Origin: Andalucia godoyi
Taxonomy: Eukaryota; Discoba; Jakobea; Jakobida; Andaluciidae
DNA: 64,000 nucleotides
NCBI GenBank assembly: GCA_009859145.1
Contig: VRVR01000046.1
Coordinates: 184,064 to 248,063 of the forward strand
Direction: 5' to 3'
Each line of letters opens with the position of its first letter. The first letter of the stretch is position 1. Below are positions 36,716-46,673 of this stretch, piece after piece. The notes under the pieces are model-generated. The model did not search any database, had not been told where the DNA came from, and worked only from the letters and a program-made list of their open reading frames with translations. Made by a program: the position numbers and the translations under genes.

Positions 36716-38359
36716 TTACTTCTTTGTCTTTGAAGAGGATGAAGACCCCCCAATGCTCAGTACCTCTTCATACAGTTTCTTGAGCCGCTGCCTCCTTCCT
36801 TCCTTTTCTTCCGTCGATGCAGAAGCGGATGACTTCTTTTTCGGACTCAGCTTGCTTCCCATAATATCATGAACGGCTCCACGTAGCTGGTCATCCCCAA
36901 CTGTCTTTTTTGACGACGTTTTCTTCTTGCGAATGGACTCATCTCTCTCGAGGTCCTCTTCTGTGGTTTTCACAATGCGCGATGTTTTGATCGCCGACGA
37001 TGTTGCCTTTGCTGGGGAGTGTTCCATTGTGTGGACCAGTGCCCGCAAATCAGACAGCGAACCCTCGAGAGTCGCAATTTTTGCGTCTGCGGATCGCGTA
37101 TCAATTCCGGGAGGCTGGTGCTGATGCAAACGCACAGACGACAATGGTGTAGTGCTGCTCGCACCCATCATGGGAGAAAAATGAGATGTATGCGAGGCAG
37201 GAGTGAACTGCTGCCGCAGGTCGTCGCTCAGCATTCCTTCCCACGCACGTGCTTCCTTTTCCTTGAGCGACACCTTTTCCTTCAATCTATCATTGTCCAT
37301 TTGGACCCTGGAGAAGGACGACGTCACTTCTGCCATGGAGCGTGTGCATTCATCAAGCTGACCGCGGAACTGTGCAATGCGATTCGCGGTGTCCTCGTCG
37401 AGTTGCTCCAGAGTGCGCTCGACTGCGCTGATCTTCTTGTGGGCCTCTTTCCATCGCATTTCGCTCTTTGCATCGATCGCCTGCGGAAGATCCATTAGTG
37501 TGTCTGATATTTTCTTGACAGTATCCACCAGCTCTCGGCGACGGTCTCGTTCTTCCAACAGGGCGTCTGTGAGCGATTGCAAGTCGGCCCGGAATGCTGA
37601 TTCTGCATCGGATCTCTTTTGCTCTACGACTTTGACTTGGTCTTCCATTTCCTGCACTTCTTCGTGGATCTGCTCCCGGACATCGTCTCCATGCCGAATG
37701 ACCGCTTGCGCCAATGATGCCAGCTTGTACTTGAGGTCGTCCACGACCTTGTATTCCTCTTCCTTGAAAAGCTGGAATTCTCTCGATACCTCCGCAACGT
37801 TCTTGTGAAGCGATCCCAGATCTTTCTTCACCTCGCGCTCGAGGAGATTCAGCCTAGAGTCCATCTGCGATTTGTACGCAGACAGCTCATTCTCCACTGC
37901 GGATTGCCGAGTTCGAAGTTCCTCAATCTCACATCGAAGCCGCTTCGAATCCTCGTCCACTCGTGTTATTTTTGTACTGGTGTCTTGTGCATGCCCATCC
38001 AGCAACGACCGAAATCGCGATTCCGAAGACGCAATCTTCACAGACACCGACTCGGGATCCACTGTGCGCGCAACCGTTTCCCTGACAGATGCCAAGTCAC
38101 TTTTGATTTCCGAATGCACAGAGTCCGTCATTCCTTGGCTCATTTTAACAAGCTTCGCCAAGCCCGAGACCTTTTCATCGATCGATCCAAGGCGCTCATC
38201 ATAGTCTCGAACAGACGACAGTGCCTTCGTTACGCGCTCCATCTGAACCTCAAGATACGCAATGTATGCATTCTTGTCCGTCATTAGTCGTTTCGGATCC
38301 GCCCTCGCCACTTGCTTTTTTGTGAATTCGTCATAGTACGACGAATGCGGAGAACTCAT
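36716..38359 (-). CDS. Long coiled-coil protein, probably cytoskeletal
   Basis: Function not recognised. In the 547-residue product, residues about 40-400 are nearly continuous heptad-rich coiled coil with few prolines. The conserved-looking entry segment is LMTDKNAYIAYLEVQMERV (about 25-43). After a break with SHTSHFSP (about 385-400), a short second helix follows, and the tail is Lys/Ser-rich (KKKSSAS, then SSSSSKTKK) and basic. This shape is common among centriolar, basal-body and microtubule-associated proteins, which would fit a flagellate, but composition alone cannot separate these from other filaments. I start at the ATG at 38359 (MSSPHSSYYDEF); the frame is open for 18 codons upstream without an ATG. 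Confidence 0.7.
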   Translation of the reverse strand: MSSPHSSYYDEFTKKQVARADPKRLMTDKNAYIAYLEVQMERVTKALSSVRDYDERLGSIDEKVSGLAKLVKMSQGMTDSVHSEIKSDLASVRETVARTVDPESVSVKIASSESRFRSLLDGHAQDTSTKITRVDEDSKRLRCEIEELRTRQSAVENELSAYKSQMDSRLNLLEREVKKDLGSLHKNVAEVSREFQLFKEEEYKVVDDLKYKLASLAQAVIRHGDDVREQIHEEVQEMEDQVKVVEQKRSDAESAFRADLQSLTDALLEERDRRRELVDTVKKISDTLMDLPQAIDAKSEMRWKEAHKKISAVERTLEQLDEDTANRIAQFRGQLDECTRSMAEVTSSFSRVQMDNDRLKEKVSLKEKEARAWEGMLSDDLRQQFTPASHTSHFSPMMGASSTTPLSSVRLHQHQPPGIDTRSADAKIATLEGSLSDLRALVHTMEHSPAKATSSAIKTSRIVKTTEEDLERDESIRKKKTSSKKTVGDDQLRGAVHDIMGSKLSPKKKSSASASTEEKEGRRQRLKKLYEEVLSIGGSSSSSKTKK

Positions 38360-38872
38360 CCCTGCAATGCTCCGAAAATCAACTAGTGATTCTGATGGTC
38401 GTGATCGCAACAATAATGACGATGGCGATAAAAACGAATGAACTGTTGGGGTTCCTCTGAATTTTTCCGAATTTTTCTGAATATCTTCTTCTACGCTCTG
38501 CTTGGCATTTTTTCAGTGCTTGCAGGCATTTCCCAAAAGACGACTCCTCCCTTCGTACGAAAAACACGGAAACGGCTCTTTCCAAAACCCGCCGAGGGGG
38601 GTCCAGCCACATCTACAGCCGTTTTCTGCTTTATTATTTTCTGTCATGACTTGATACCAACTATCCGGCTTGAGACTTCATCCGATTTCCCAAAGGACTT
38701 GAACGAGTGGTTCAAGTCAAAAGGGGGCGTCGTCGGTGCGATTGTTCTCGATTTTTTGCAGTGTTGCTGCTATTAACATTGTTGGTGGTTTTTTTTCTCT
38801 CTTTCTTTTTTTTTCGAGACAAGAAGACTTTGGAAAACCAACGAGGTACGTTTCTAGGGAGAGAGAGTTGCA
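38360..38872. promoter_or_regulatory. Divergent promoter, coiled-coil / aminopeptidase
   Basis: 513 bases between two starts. T-rich near 38790-38815. It contains ACGAGGTACGT at 38841-38851, which could be a leader intron donor, but I cannot confirm one. No gene seen. Confidence 0.45.
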
Positions 38873-41420
38873 ATGGTGTCGAATCCTATTCCGCGCAACG
38901 TTTCGGCGGTTCGGTACAATATTCATCTTATTCCTGATCTTGAGGCGTTTGTCTTTCGTGGCGAAGTGGAGATTGAGTTGGAGGTTGTGGAGCATTCGTC
39001 GCAGATTGTGCTGAATGCTGCAGAGCTGACGTTTGAATCGGCGTTCGTGGACTCGGTGGCCGTGAAGGCGATTGATACCGATGTAAAAGAGTCGACCGTG
39101 ACATTCGTGCTGGAAAAGGCCCTGGAAAAAGGCGCAAAATCGATGATTCGCATCGTGTATTCGGGGATTTTGAACGACAGAATGCAGGGATTCTACCGCT
39201 CAAAGTACACGCTGAATGGACAGACGCGGTATATGGGCGTTACGCAGTTTGAGGACACGGACTTCCGCCGGGCAGTGCCTTCGCAGGATCATCCGTTATA
39301 CAAGGCAACGTTCGTCGTTCGCATGACAGTGCCTTCGGACCGCACGTGCCTGTCCAACATGCCAATCAAATCGAGCCGTCCTGTGGAGGGTGGAAAGCTG
39401 ACGTATTATGAGTTTGAGGAAACACCACGAATCTCGACGTATCTTGTCGCATGGGCTGTTGGTGACTGTGACTACGTGGAGCGGGTTGCAGAAAACGGAG
39501 TCAAGGTTCGTGTGTATACGCCGGTTGGAGATTCCAAGCGCGGACAGTTTGCGCTTGATGTTGCATGCAAGGGATTGGTGTTTTTCGAAGAATTCTTCGG
39601 AATCAAGTACTATGTGCCAAAGATGGACCTGCTGTCGGTTGCTTCGTTCGCAATGGGTGCGATGGAAAATGTCTCGCTGATTACGTTTCGGGAAACCGCG
39701 CTCCTGTGCGACGAGTCGAGTTCGCTGACGGTTCGTCAGTGGGTTGCGTTGGTTGTCCTGCACGAGCTTGGCCACATGTGGTTCGGAAACTACGTGACGA
39801 TGGCCGACTGGAACGGTCTGTGGCTGAATGAAGGTTTTGCGACTTGGGCTGAGTATTTGGCATGCGACCACCTGTTCCCCGAATGGAACATCTTCCGCCA
39901 GTTTGTCACTCTCGACTACGCCAATGCCCTCCGACTGGCTGCGTTGGAAAACGCGCACCCTGTGGATGTGGAAATCACAAAAGAAGTCCAAGTCAAGGAA
40001 ATCTTCGATGCCATTTCGTATTCTTGGGTGTGCCTTGATCCGCATGTTGAACTACGTTCTGGGTCCCGAGGTCTTCCGCGATGGAATTCGTAGCTATCTG
40101 AAGAAGTTTGCATGGTCGAACGCCCAGACGGATGATCTTTGGCAGTCCTTGAGCGACGTTTCCGGTCTGAATGTTCTCGATATCATGAACACATGGGCGC
40201 GCAAGACCGGCTATCCAGTCGTCAAGGTTCTTGCAGAAGAGGACCGTGGTGCGCAGGGCCACAAGTGTTGGAGATGCCAGCAAACTCGTTTCTTGTCCTC
40301 TGGAAAGACGTTTGACGACAGTGATGCGGACCAGAACCCGACGTGGAACATTCCCGTTGCACGAGGAAAGGTTGTTTCGGGACGCGAATTTACCGTTGAT
40401 GCTCCGAATTCGGGCAAGCTGAACGAAGGTCAGCACTGTATTTTCAGAGTCCTGTACACGGAGGATCAGTGGCGGCAGCTGATCAGGAGCGTTGGTGCTT
40501 TGTCCGACCCGCTTGATCGGTGGGCTCTCGGAAACGATGCTTTTACGCTGTCCAAAGCTGGCATGTTGAAGCCGGAAATCGCATTGGAAATGGTTGCCGC
40601 TCTCGGGCGGGCGGAGGAAGCGGACATTGCTGTCTGGTCAGAAGTCACGAGCGCATTCAGTTCCTTCATGGGTCTTTTGTCTGGGTCTTCTGCTCTCCCT
40701 GCGCTGGAGAAGCTCATCAAGAAGACTTTGAAGCCCGCGTTTGATCGTGTTGGATTTGCGCCGAAGGCGGGCGAGCCCACCTCGGATGCCCTCACGAGAT
40801 CATCCCTTCTTGGTCTTTTGTGCATCGTGCAAGACGAGGAGACGATCGAGACGTGCAAGCATTTGTTTGAAAATCGTGCAACCACCCCAGTCCACCCGGA
40901 TTTGCGCAGCGCCGTGTACGGAACTATGGTTCGGTCTTTCGGCGAAGTGGATGCGCTCCTGAAGATCTTGAAGGAGTCGACTCAACAGGAGGAGCAAGTC
41001 CGTTGCATCCGCGGCTTTGGCTGCACTCGCGATGTGGCGGTCATGAACCGTGTTCTTGACTTTGCTCTCGACGAGGACATTGTCCGTTCGCAGGATATCT
41101 ACTACTTGGTGAACACAGTTGCAACGGAATCAGCCGCTGGCCGCAGCGTCGCGTGGAGCTGGATCAAGAAGAACTGGCCTGAGATGGTCCGTCGCTACGG
41201 AGAGAGCGGATCCCTTCTCGGCCGAGTTATCCAGGGCTCCTTGTCCGGGTCCACAGACGATTCTCTGCGTCAGGACCTCGCTGCATTCATCGAAGCACAC
41301 CCTCTTGAATCCATCCACCGCACGATGAAGCAAACTCTGGAAGCCATGGAGTCCAACGTCCGCTGGAAGGCCCGTGACTACGATGCTGTTGCTTCCTGGT
41401 TGGCGAAGACCGTTCAGTAG
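38873..41420 (+). CDS. NPEPPS: M1 puromycin-sensitive-type aminopeptidase with apparent frameshift
   Basis: Zinc metallo-aminopeptidase of the cytosolic puromycin-sensitive group, trimming peptides after proteasomal cleavage. The first frame (38873 to about 40024) carries the substrate motif GAMEN (in FAMGAMENVSLITFRE), the zinc motif HELGHMWFG and the distal Glu in WLNEGFATWAE, then FDAISYS. The frame then breaks. The protein continues in the +1 frame from about 40026 (GCALIRMLNYVLGPEVFRDGI) through the helical ERAP1-like C-domain to the stop at 41418-41420. The family reads SYSKG at exactly this point, so about two bases appear missing. Total length would be about 848 residues, normal for the group. 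HELGH in place of HELAH is a minor variant. I annotate one gene with a frameshift; assembly error, a true lesion or recoding are possible. Confidence 0.85.
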
Positions 41421-41466
41421 TAGCAGTAGCAGTAGCAGTAGCAGTAGCAGTAGCAGTAGCAGTAGT
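41421..41466 (+). repeat. (TAGCAG)n hexamer directly after a stop codon
   Basis: Seven to eight copies of TAGCAG in frame with the aminopeptidase stop TAG, each unit supplying another in-frame stop. Confidence 0.92.
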
Positions 41467-41862
41467 AAAGCAGGAAATGCTACATGCAAAGGGCAGTCGT
41501 TTTCTTTTGTGTATTGCATGCTGCGCACAGGACTTTTCTTCTCGCTGCATTTCCTAAGCGATCTCGTCGGAAAACACAGTCTTCATGCTGCACCCCTCAG
41601 ACGCCAAACCACGAATCCAATCATTCCAATCACGAAACAAGACACAAAGAACAAATAAAATTTACGAGTTTTGCAAGCACGCATGCTTCTATGTCTCAGC
41701 GAATTCGGGAGATACTAAAGAAAACAATAATAATAATATTTCAGAGAAAAAAGGACGGGTGGGTGGAGGAGGAGAGTAAAACCAAAGAATAAATGTGCAA
41801 ATCCAATCATGACACTACCTGCTAACAATCTCAACGACAAGAATCATTAACAGGCACAGCAC
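41467..41862. other. Convergent 3' intergenic stretch
   Basis: About 400 bases between the repeat after the aminopeptidase and the stop of the AUR1-like gene, A/T-rich at 41640-41800 with AATAAA sequences. No gene seen. Confidence 0.5.
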
Positions 41863-42714
41863 CTATACAATGTTGCAGTAGTCGACGACTGCTACTGGAT
41901 CCTTTGCCGGGGCGAGTTTCCTTGGAGAAGGTGGGACGTTCATTCCCAGCGCAGACATTCGCAGAGCAGCTCGGGCCCAGTCCTTGCCTTTTGTCATCGC
42001 AAGCCGGACAACCACGACGTAGACGAGTCCGCCAAGCAAGTCCACAAAATAGTGGTGCTCCAGGTACATTGCAGCCCACCAAACTATCGCAGCATAACAT
42101 CCAACCCAAAATCGCAGTGCTCGATTGACAGTGAGCGTCGCCACGATTGGCCATGCGGCATGCAACGACGGAAACGATCCAAAGACGATTGGCGACTTCT
42201 CATACGTCGCTGCAAAGAACCTCGCATTGAGCATATTGTCGACCCGCGAGAGCCCGGCGGGATTCCCTGATTCTGCATACGACGGCTGTGTGTACTGGTA
42301 CAACTCAAGCCACCATGGAGGTGCCGTCGGAAACACGAGGTGCGTCATCACCGCGATGAGCGACACCGAGCCGAAGAACACTGCAAAAAACGGGACATGG
42401 GTCTTCCTTCCGTCCTTGCACAGATGCAGAATGCACAGGAACGGAAGCAGCGCATGCATTGCATAGACGAGTGCTGCCAGGATATCATGAGGTGTCGATG
42501 TGTACGCCGATGCCCAGCGGTGCGGCAGCCCTTGGAAAAGCACCGTCTCTACAAACGGCAGTGTGGACACATCCACCGAAGGCCGGATCGAGCACGGCAA
42601 AAACGGCGATAGCTGGAACAGCAGGTACCACAACACAACCGGCACAAAAGAAGCAAGCAGCGGGTACGACGCAGCAACAGGCTTCGCGCAGCCGTTCACG
42701 TTCGGCCACAACAT
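41863..42714 (-). CDS. AUR1: AUR1-like inositol phosphorylceramide synthase (PAP2 family)
   Basis: Predicted Golgi multi-pass enzyme transferring phosphoinositol from phosphatidylinositol to ceramide. The 283-residue product has at least five hydrophobic segments (about 20-40, 78-98, 108-128, 187-205, 207-225). The catalytic triad pattern is like Aur1: SFPSLHAAW with His185, and LEHHYFVDLLGG with His221 and Asp225 (His-x3-Asp). The FPTAPPWW box (128-135) matches the Pro-rich D2 box of fungal Aur1. Fungi, plants and kinetoplastids carry IPC synthases of different subtypes; the APPWW box favours the Aur1 type. A generic PAP2 phosphatase is the alternative, since the lipid substrate is not proven. 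Start is the ATG at 42714. Confidence 0.8.
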   Translation of the reverse strand: MLWPNVNGCAKPVAASYPLLASFVPVVLWYLLFQLSPFLPCSIRPSVDVSTLPFVETVLFQGLPHRWASAYTSTPHDILAALVYAMHALLPFLCILHLCKDGRKTHVPFFAVFFGSVSLIAVMTHLVFPTAPPWWLELYQYTQPSYAESGNPAGLSRVDNMLNARFFAATYEKSPIVFGSFPSLHAAWPIVATLTVNRALRFWVGCYAAIVWWAAMYLEHHYFVDLLGGLVYVVVVRLAMTKGKDWARAALRMSALGMNVPPSPRKLAPAKDPVAVVDYCNIV

Positions 42715-43815
42715 TGCACAACAAAAAAAAGCAGGATCAGAAAGAAAAAAACTGGATTAAACAAACACACTCAGTCAGTCACGCACAGACACGCACGCAG
42801 ACACGCGAAGAGAGTCGATTGGTTTGTGTGGACGGTCCGCTTCAATTTCAATTACACGATACTCCTTGCATCCGAAGCAGAATTTGATGCGGACGATGAC
42901 GACGACAACAACGACGACGACGCACAAGGATTTAGGGGTAAAATATAAATGAAAAGCGCAAAAAGCAGAATAAAAATAAAAATAAAAAGGTAAGTAGAAT
43001 CGTCAAGTCCGTGTCAAGTAGAAAATAACACAGCAAAGAAATCGTGTTGTTTTATTAAGGGCGCAAAATGAAAGGAAACATTGAGAGAATAAAAGGAAAG
43101 AGCAGGCAGGCAGGGTTAAGAGGGTTAGGACGGAAACGGGGATTTCGGGAAATCGGGAATGGCAACTCGGCCCGATTCGGCTTCCACCTCGTGCTTGATC
43201 TATGCATGAATCTTTTACAACGGGTGGTGGCGATGATGAAAGTGAGCAGAATTTACGCCTACATTGTACGCTAACCTCGGATGATCATCGCTGATCACCC
43301 ATCATCAATGCTGCAACCCAACAACATGCATAGCATGATTGGGAAGGGGGAGGCCCGAACACGCCCCTCGGCATGAGAGACGTTCCTAAGATAGATGTAG
43401 ATGTTGCGCGCGCCGTTCCAGTCGCGGTCGAGATGTTATGAGTCTTGCGCAGCGTTGCGGGCGTGATGTACATGCTGCGCTGCATGGACAATAAAAATAA
43501 AAATAAAGAAATGAAATGAGCGTCGCTGTGCAAGAGTGCAACGCGGTGGCGTGCTTATATAGGGATTTCATGATCAAAATGGGACGAAACGAATCGGGCA
43601 TGGTATGACGGGGTTGTTAAGATACCGTAACAAACGCATGCGCATGGCGCGTGGCAGTGTTCTTTGTTTGCGTGCGCTTTAGATTGCTTCGTCATGTCGC
43701 AATAGGCAGCAGCGGTACCATTTCTTTCGTTTTCCGAGGCATTTTTTCGTGTTAATTTTTGAAAAAAGTATATTTCAAAATTAAAATTAAAATGTTTGTA
43801 AATACCTTTTTTTAA
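42715..43815. other. Long intergenic region, 1,101 bases
   Basis: Between COG1 and the AUR1-like gene on the minus strand. It holds an ACGC/ACAG-rich run at 42780-42812, A-rich AATAAAA repeats near 42970 and 43490, a GGGTTAAGAGGGTTAGG stretch at about 43113-43130 and a possible C/D-box RNA at 43222-43300. No protein gene supported. Confidence 0.45.
43222..43300 (+). ncRNA. Possible C/D-box snoRNA
   Basis: C box ATGATGA at 43233-43239 and D box CTGA at 43291-43294 are bracketed by a perfect five-base stem, GGGTG (43222-43226) with CACCC (43296-43300). No guide target was checked, and motif matches of this size can occur by chance. Confidence 0.25.
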
Positions 43816-46062
43816 TTAACGCTTCTGCAAAAAGGATGAAAACCACTCGGTTCCACGCTGTCCCACGACGTTTTCCACAAACGAGAATGTTGAGCTTTTT
43901 TGTTGTTGTTGTTGTTGTTGCTGCTGCTGCTGTAGTTGAGCCTGTTGGTGCTGTGCGAATCGTGCGGCCCGTTCCTTTTCCCGGGGATCCGAGACAGGAA
44001 GGTACGGGATTCTTGCAGATGGTGGGCAGAATATCGCAAGGGATTCCGTCTGACTCGGGAGCGGCGGTTCATCCTTGGTGTGCGCAATGATGGATGCAGC
44101 GATGTCCGCAATGCTCGGAGACAGGATCCCAAGAGTTGATGCATGCTGTGCAAGATACTTGGCGGCATGTAGGATGATCAAAGGCTCGTTTGTGCCAAGC
44201 GACACCGGATCAAGCTTGGAAGCAGGCCATGCCGCATGGGGAATTGACACGCGCGAGGAAGGATCCGCACACAAGATTGCCACGCACTGTAAATCCAAAG
44301 TAAACTGAAGAAGGGCTGCATCTGAATAAGACGAAGACGAAGAGGCAGAGGTGGACTGCAAGCACCAGTTCTCCGTCGACGAAAAGAAATCCATAAAGCG
44401 AGTCCAGATGAGATTAGAAAGTCCTGAAATCAAAATTAACAACAAGTTGTAGCCTTCTCGAGAGACCACTTCTTGGACGGCTGTGTGGAGAAACGAGCTT
44501 AGAGCGCGGGAAATAGCAGTCGGTGCTCCTTTCTCGTGGTGTGGTTCTTCCACGACAAGAGAAATGTATCTTGCAAGAAATGAGTCGAGGAGCGCAGAAA
44601 AGACAGACAGCCGCTGCTGGATGAACCTGTCTTCCAAGTCCGCAATCTGCGGCTCGACAGGAGGAACGATGCGTCCTTCGCTCTTTGCAACAATGAAATT
44701 CACAAATGTCCGCAATTGATAAATAATCTGATCCAACGGCATTTTCAGCTTTGTCTGCGCCAGCTTTGTCGTTTCCAGCGCAGTCCACTGTGGAAGAACC
44801 TCGCTTAGGTGCATGGAGGCCGTCTCCAAAAGGCGCTCTGCACGAAGCGTGTTAAGAGACCGGTAGCGCGTGACAAGAACCTTTAGACTCGACAAATCCA
44901 GAGTATCTACCCCGACACACACTACATGGTCCTCCAACACATCGGTTGCACGATTGAGTTCCACGGAGACGGACTTGATAGTACGAAGGGAGGCGTCTGC
45001 AAGCGAATGAATTCGAGGATCTCGCAGAAATTCCTGGACGGCGCGAACTTCGTGATCCAGTTGCGAAACGTGCCTTACCGACTGCTTCCAATGCGCAACC
45101 AGCCCGTCTTCAAAGACTCTCTGTGCAACAGAAACGTCCAAGAGAAGAGGAAATCGCGGCGAAGTCAAAGGCGGGGACACGGAGGGCGACGCGAGAGCAG
45201 CATCCGATGCACCCGCACCTGCAACAATCCGCTCGGAGTCAATATACATGGAGAGTAGCATGTAAATTCGTTCTTGCACCGAGAAAGCAGTCGCCTGAAG
45301 CTGTTCCATGCGCATGCGCACCAGAATGTTCGCCACAAGCTCGGCGGAGTTTCTCGAATTCCATGCACGGAGAGCAGCACTCGCCGACGTGCTAAAAGAC
45401 CCGGATGCAGGTGGCGGCGACGACGACGTTGAAGAAGAAGAAGAAATCGTCTCGACGAGCGCCAGAAACACGAGTCTCTTTTGGAGGTCTGGCAGAGTGT
45501 ACTCCAACTTTGCAACAGCAGTTCGCCACAATGTTGCAGCCCATCGTTTGGCATCCGCCATGAACTGTCTCAGTTTTCTCGCAAGCAAAGGGTCGGATGC
45601 TTTCATAGAGCGTGAAAGCGCAGCGTGCGATTCCAAGACAGACATCACAATCTTGCACGCGGCCTCATAGTTTTGCGCCTCGACGGCTTTCCACAGCCTG
45701 GAGCACGACTGCAGAACAGTTTCTATATTTTCCTTTTCGGACAGTGACAAGCCTGCATGGTCCGGCTTCTGTTTCTGTTCTTCCAATGTCCTCATCGTTG
45801 TCGCAGCGGTCGCAGCGGTGGTAGTAGCAGCAGAGGAATGCTCGACGGTTTTTAAAAGGCGATCTAAATGCGTCTGTGTAACGGAAAGCGCGGTTCGCAT
45901 GCTTGACAGCACATCTGTGGCTTCCAGCAAATCGTGGTAGCGGTTCGAAACAAGCCCGCGAAGCTCATGCTGCTTTTGCGAGAGTTCGCGAGATGTTTTG
46001 AGTTCCAATTCTCGGATGTCCGCCAAAGACTGTGTTTGAAACAGCAAATCGACATCCGCCAT
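43816..46062 (-). CDS. COG1: Conserved oligomeric Golgi complex subunit 1 (COG1)
   Basis: Tether subunit of lobe A/B linkage in the COG complex for retrograde intra-Golgi vesicles. The 748-residue product opens with the Vps51/COG1 signature: DLLFQTQSLADIRELE, then QKQHELRGLVSNRYHDLLEATDVLSSM (to about 58). The rest is helical, with a Ser-rich break at about 222-235. The C-terminus has a Gln tract (about 720-735) encoded by CTG/TTG-complement repeats, then FSFVENVVGQRGTEW. No TM segment. The start is MADVDLLF (46062); the few codons upstream come from a CA repeat. Length fits (animal COG1 about 980, fungal 420-700). Divergent from the MYB gene. Confidence 0.85.
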   Translation of the reverse strand: MADVDLLFQTQSLADIRELELKTSRELSQKQHELRGLVSNRYHDLLEATDVLSSMRTALSVTQTHLDRLLKTVEHSSAATTTAATAATTMRTLEEQKQKPDHAGLSLSEKENIETVLQSCSRLWKAVEAQNYEAACKIVMSVLESHAALSRSMKASDPLLARKLRQFMADAKRWAATLWRTAVAKLEYTLPDLQKRLVFLALVETISSSSSTSSSPPPASGSFSTSASAALRAWNSRNSAELVANILVRMRMEQLQATAFSVQERIYMLLSMYIDSERIVAGAGASDAALASPSVSPPLTSPRFPLLLDVSVAQRVFEDGLVAHWKQSVRHVSQLDHEVRAVQEFLRDPRIHSLADASLRTIKSVSVELNRATDVLEDHVVCVGVDTLDLSSLKVLVTRYRSLNTLRAERLLETASMHLSEVLPQWTALETTKLAQTKLKMPLDQIIYQLRTFVNFIVAKSEGRIVPPVEPQIADLEDRFIQQRLSVFSALLDSFLARYISLVVEEPHHEKGAPTAISRALSSFLHTAVQEVVSREGYNLLLILISGLSNLIWTRFMDFFSSTENWCLQSTSASSSSSYSDAALLQFTLDLQCVAILCADPSSRVSIPHAAWPASKLDPVSLGTNEPLIILHAAKYLAQHASTLGILSPSIADIAASIIAHTKDEPPLPSQTESLAIFCPPSARIPYLPVSDPREKERAARFAQHQQAQLQQQQQQQQQQQKSSTFSFVENVVGQRGTEWFSSFLQKR

Positions 46063-46070
46063 CTCTGCGC

Positions 46071-46132
<62 letters not shown>

Positions 46133-46673
46133 GATTCTCGTGTGCTTCCAAATAGCAGTGAAGAAATACACGAAAAAGCTGTGCTTGCGAAGAAGCGTGA
46201 CGAATGAAAACCCGACGACAGAGCGTGCTCCCGTAGTATCAGGTTGATGCTACGGAGTTTTTTTTTGAGGGAAAGAAAAGTTACACGATGCTCGAAGCAC
46301 GTCCATCACACATCAGCACGAATCTGGCGCGAAGCACCTCACACGTCAATTCAACAATTTTCCCTTCTCTGGATTCGCGTCTTCCTCCAATTCAACTGTG
46401 AGCTTTTTTCTGTAACCCCACAATTCCACCTTCATTTTCCGTTTCTTTCTCTTCCTTTCTTTTTTTCTTTTTTCCGTTTCTGCCTCTCCCTCTCCTCTGC
46501 CTCTGCCTCTTCCTCTTTCTTCCCTCTTCCATCTTCATCTTCTTTATTTGCTACCTCACTTCCCGTCCCTTTTCAGAACCCCTACTGTTTCAAAGGAAAG
46601 AAAGAGCGCGAGAGGAAAGAAAAAAAAACAAAAAAACAAAAACGGAAAGAGAGAAAGAAGGAAAGAGAAAAAC
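46063..46673. promoter_or_regulatory. Divergent promoter, COG1 / MYB
   Basis: 611 bases: CA then CT repeats at 46072-46129, T-rich and CT-rich sequence at 46430-46560, then a purine-rich leader from about 46597 to the MYB start. No gene seen. Confidence 0.55.
46072..46129 (-). repeat. (CA)n(CT)n compound microsatellite upstream of COG1
   Basis: CA dinucleotides 46072-46101 followed by CT 46102-46129, ten bases upstream of the COG1 start; the CT part is GA on its sense strand. Confidence 0.93.

Noticed and set aside
40019-40093. A very short intron to explain the aminopeptidase frame change
   Set aside because: No GTATG-type donor and AG acceptor pair of credible length keeps both flanking conserved motifs.
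43113-43130. GGGTTAAGAGGGTTAGG as an interstitial telomere
   Set aside because: Only two imperfect units; too short to distinguish from chance.
43068-43601. Short frames on both strands in the COG1/AUR1 gap
   Set aside because: No domain, repeat-derived, no consistent coding character.
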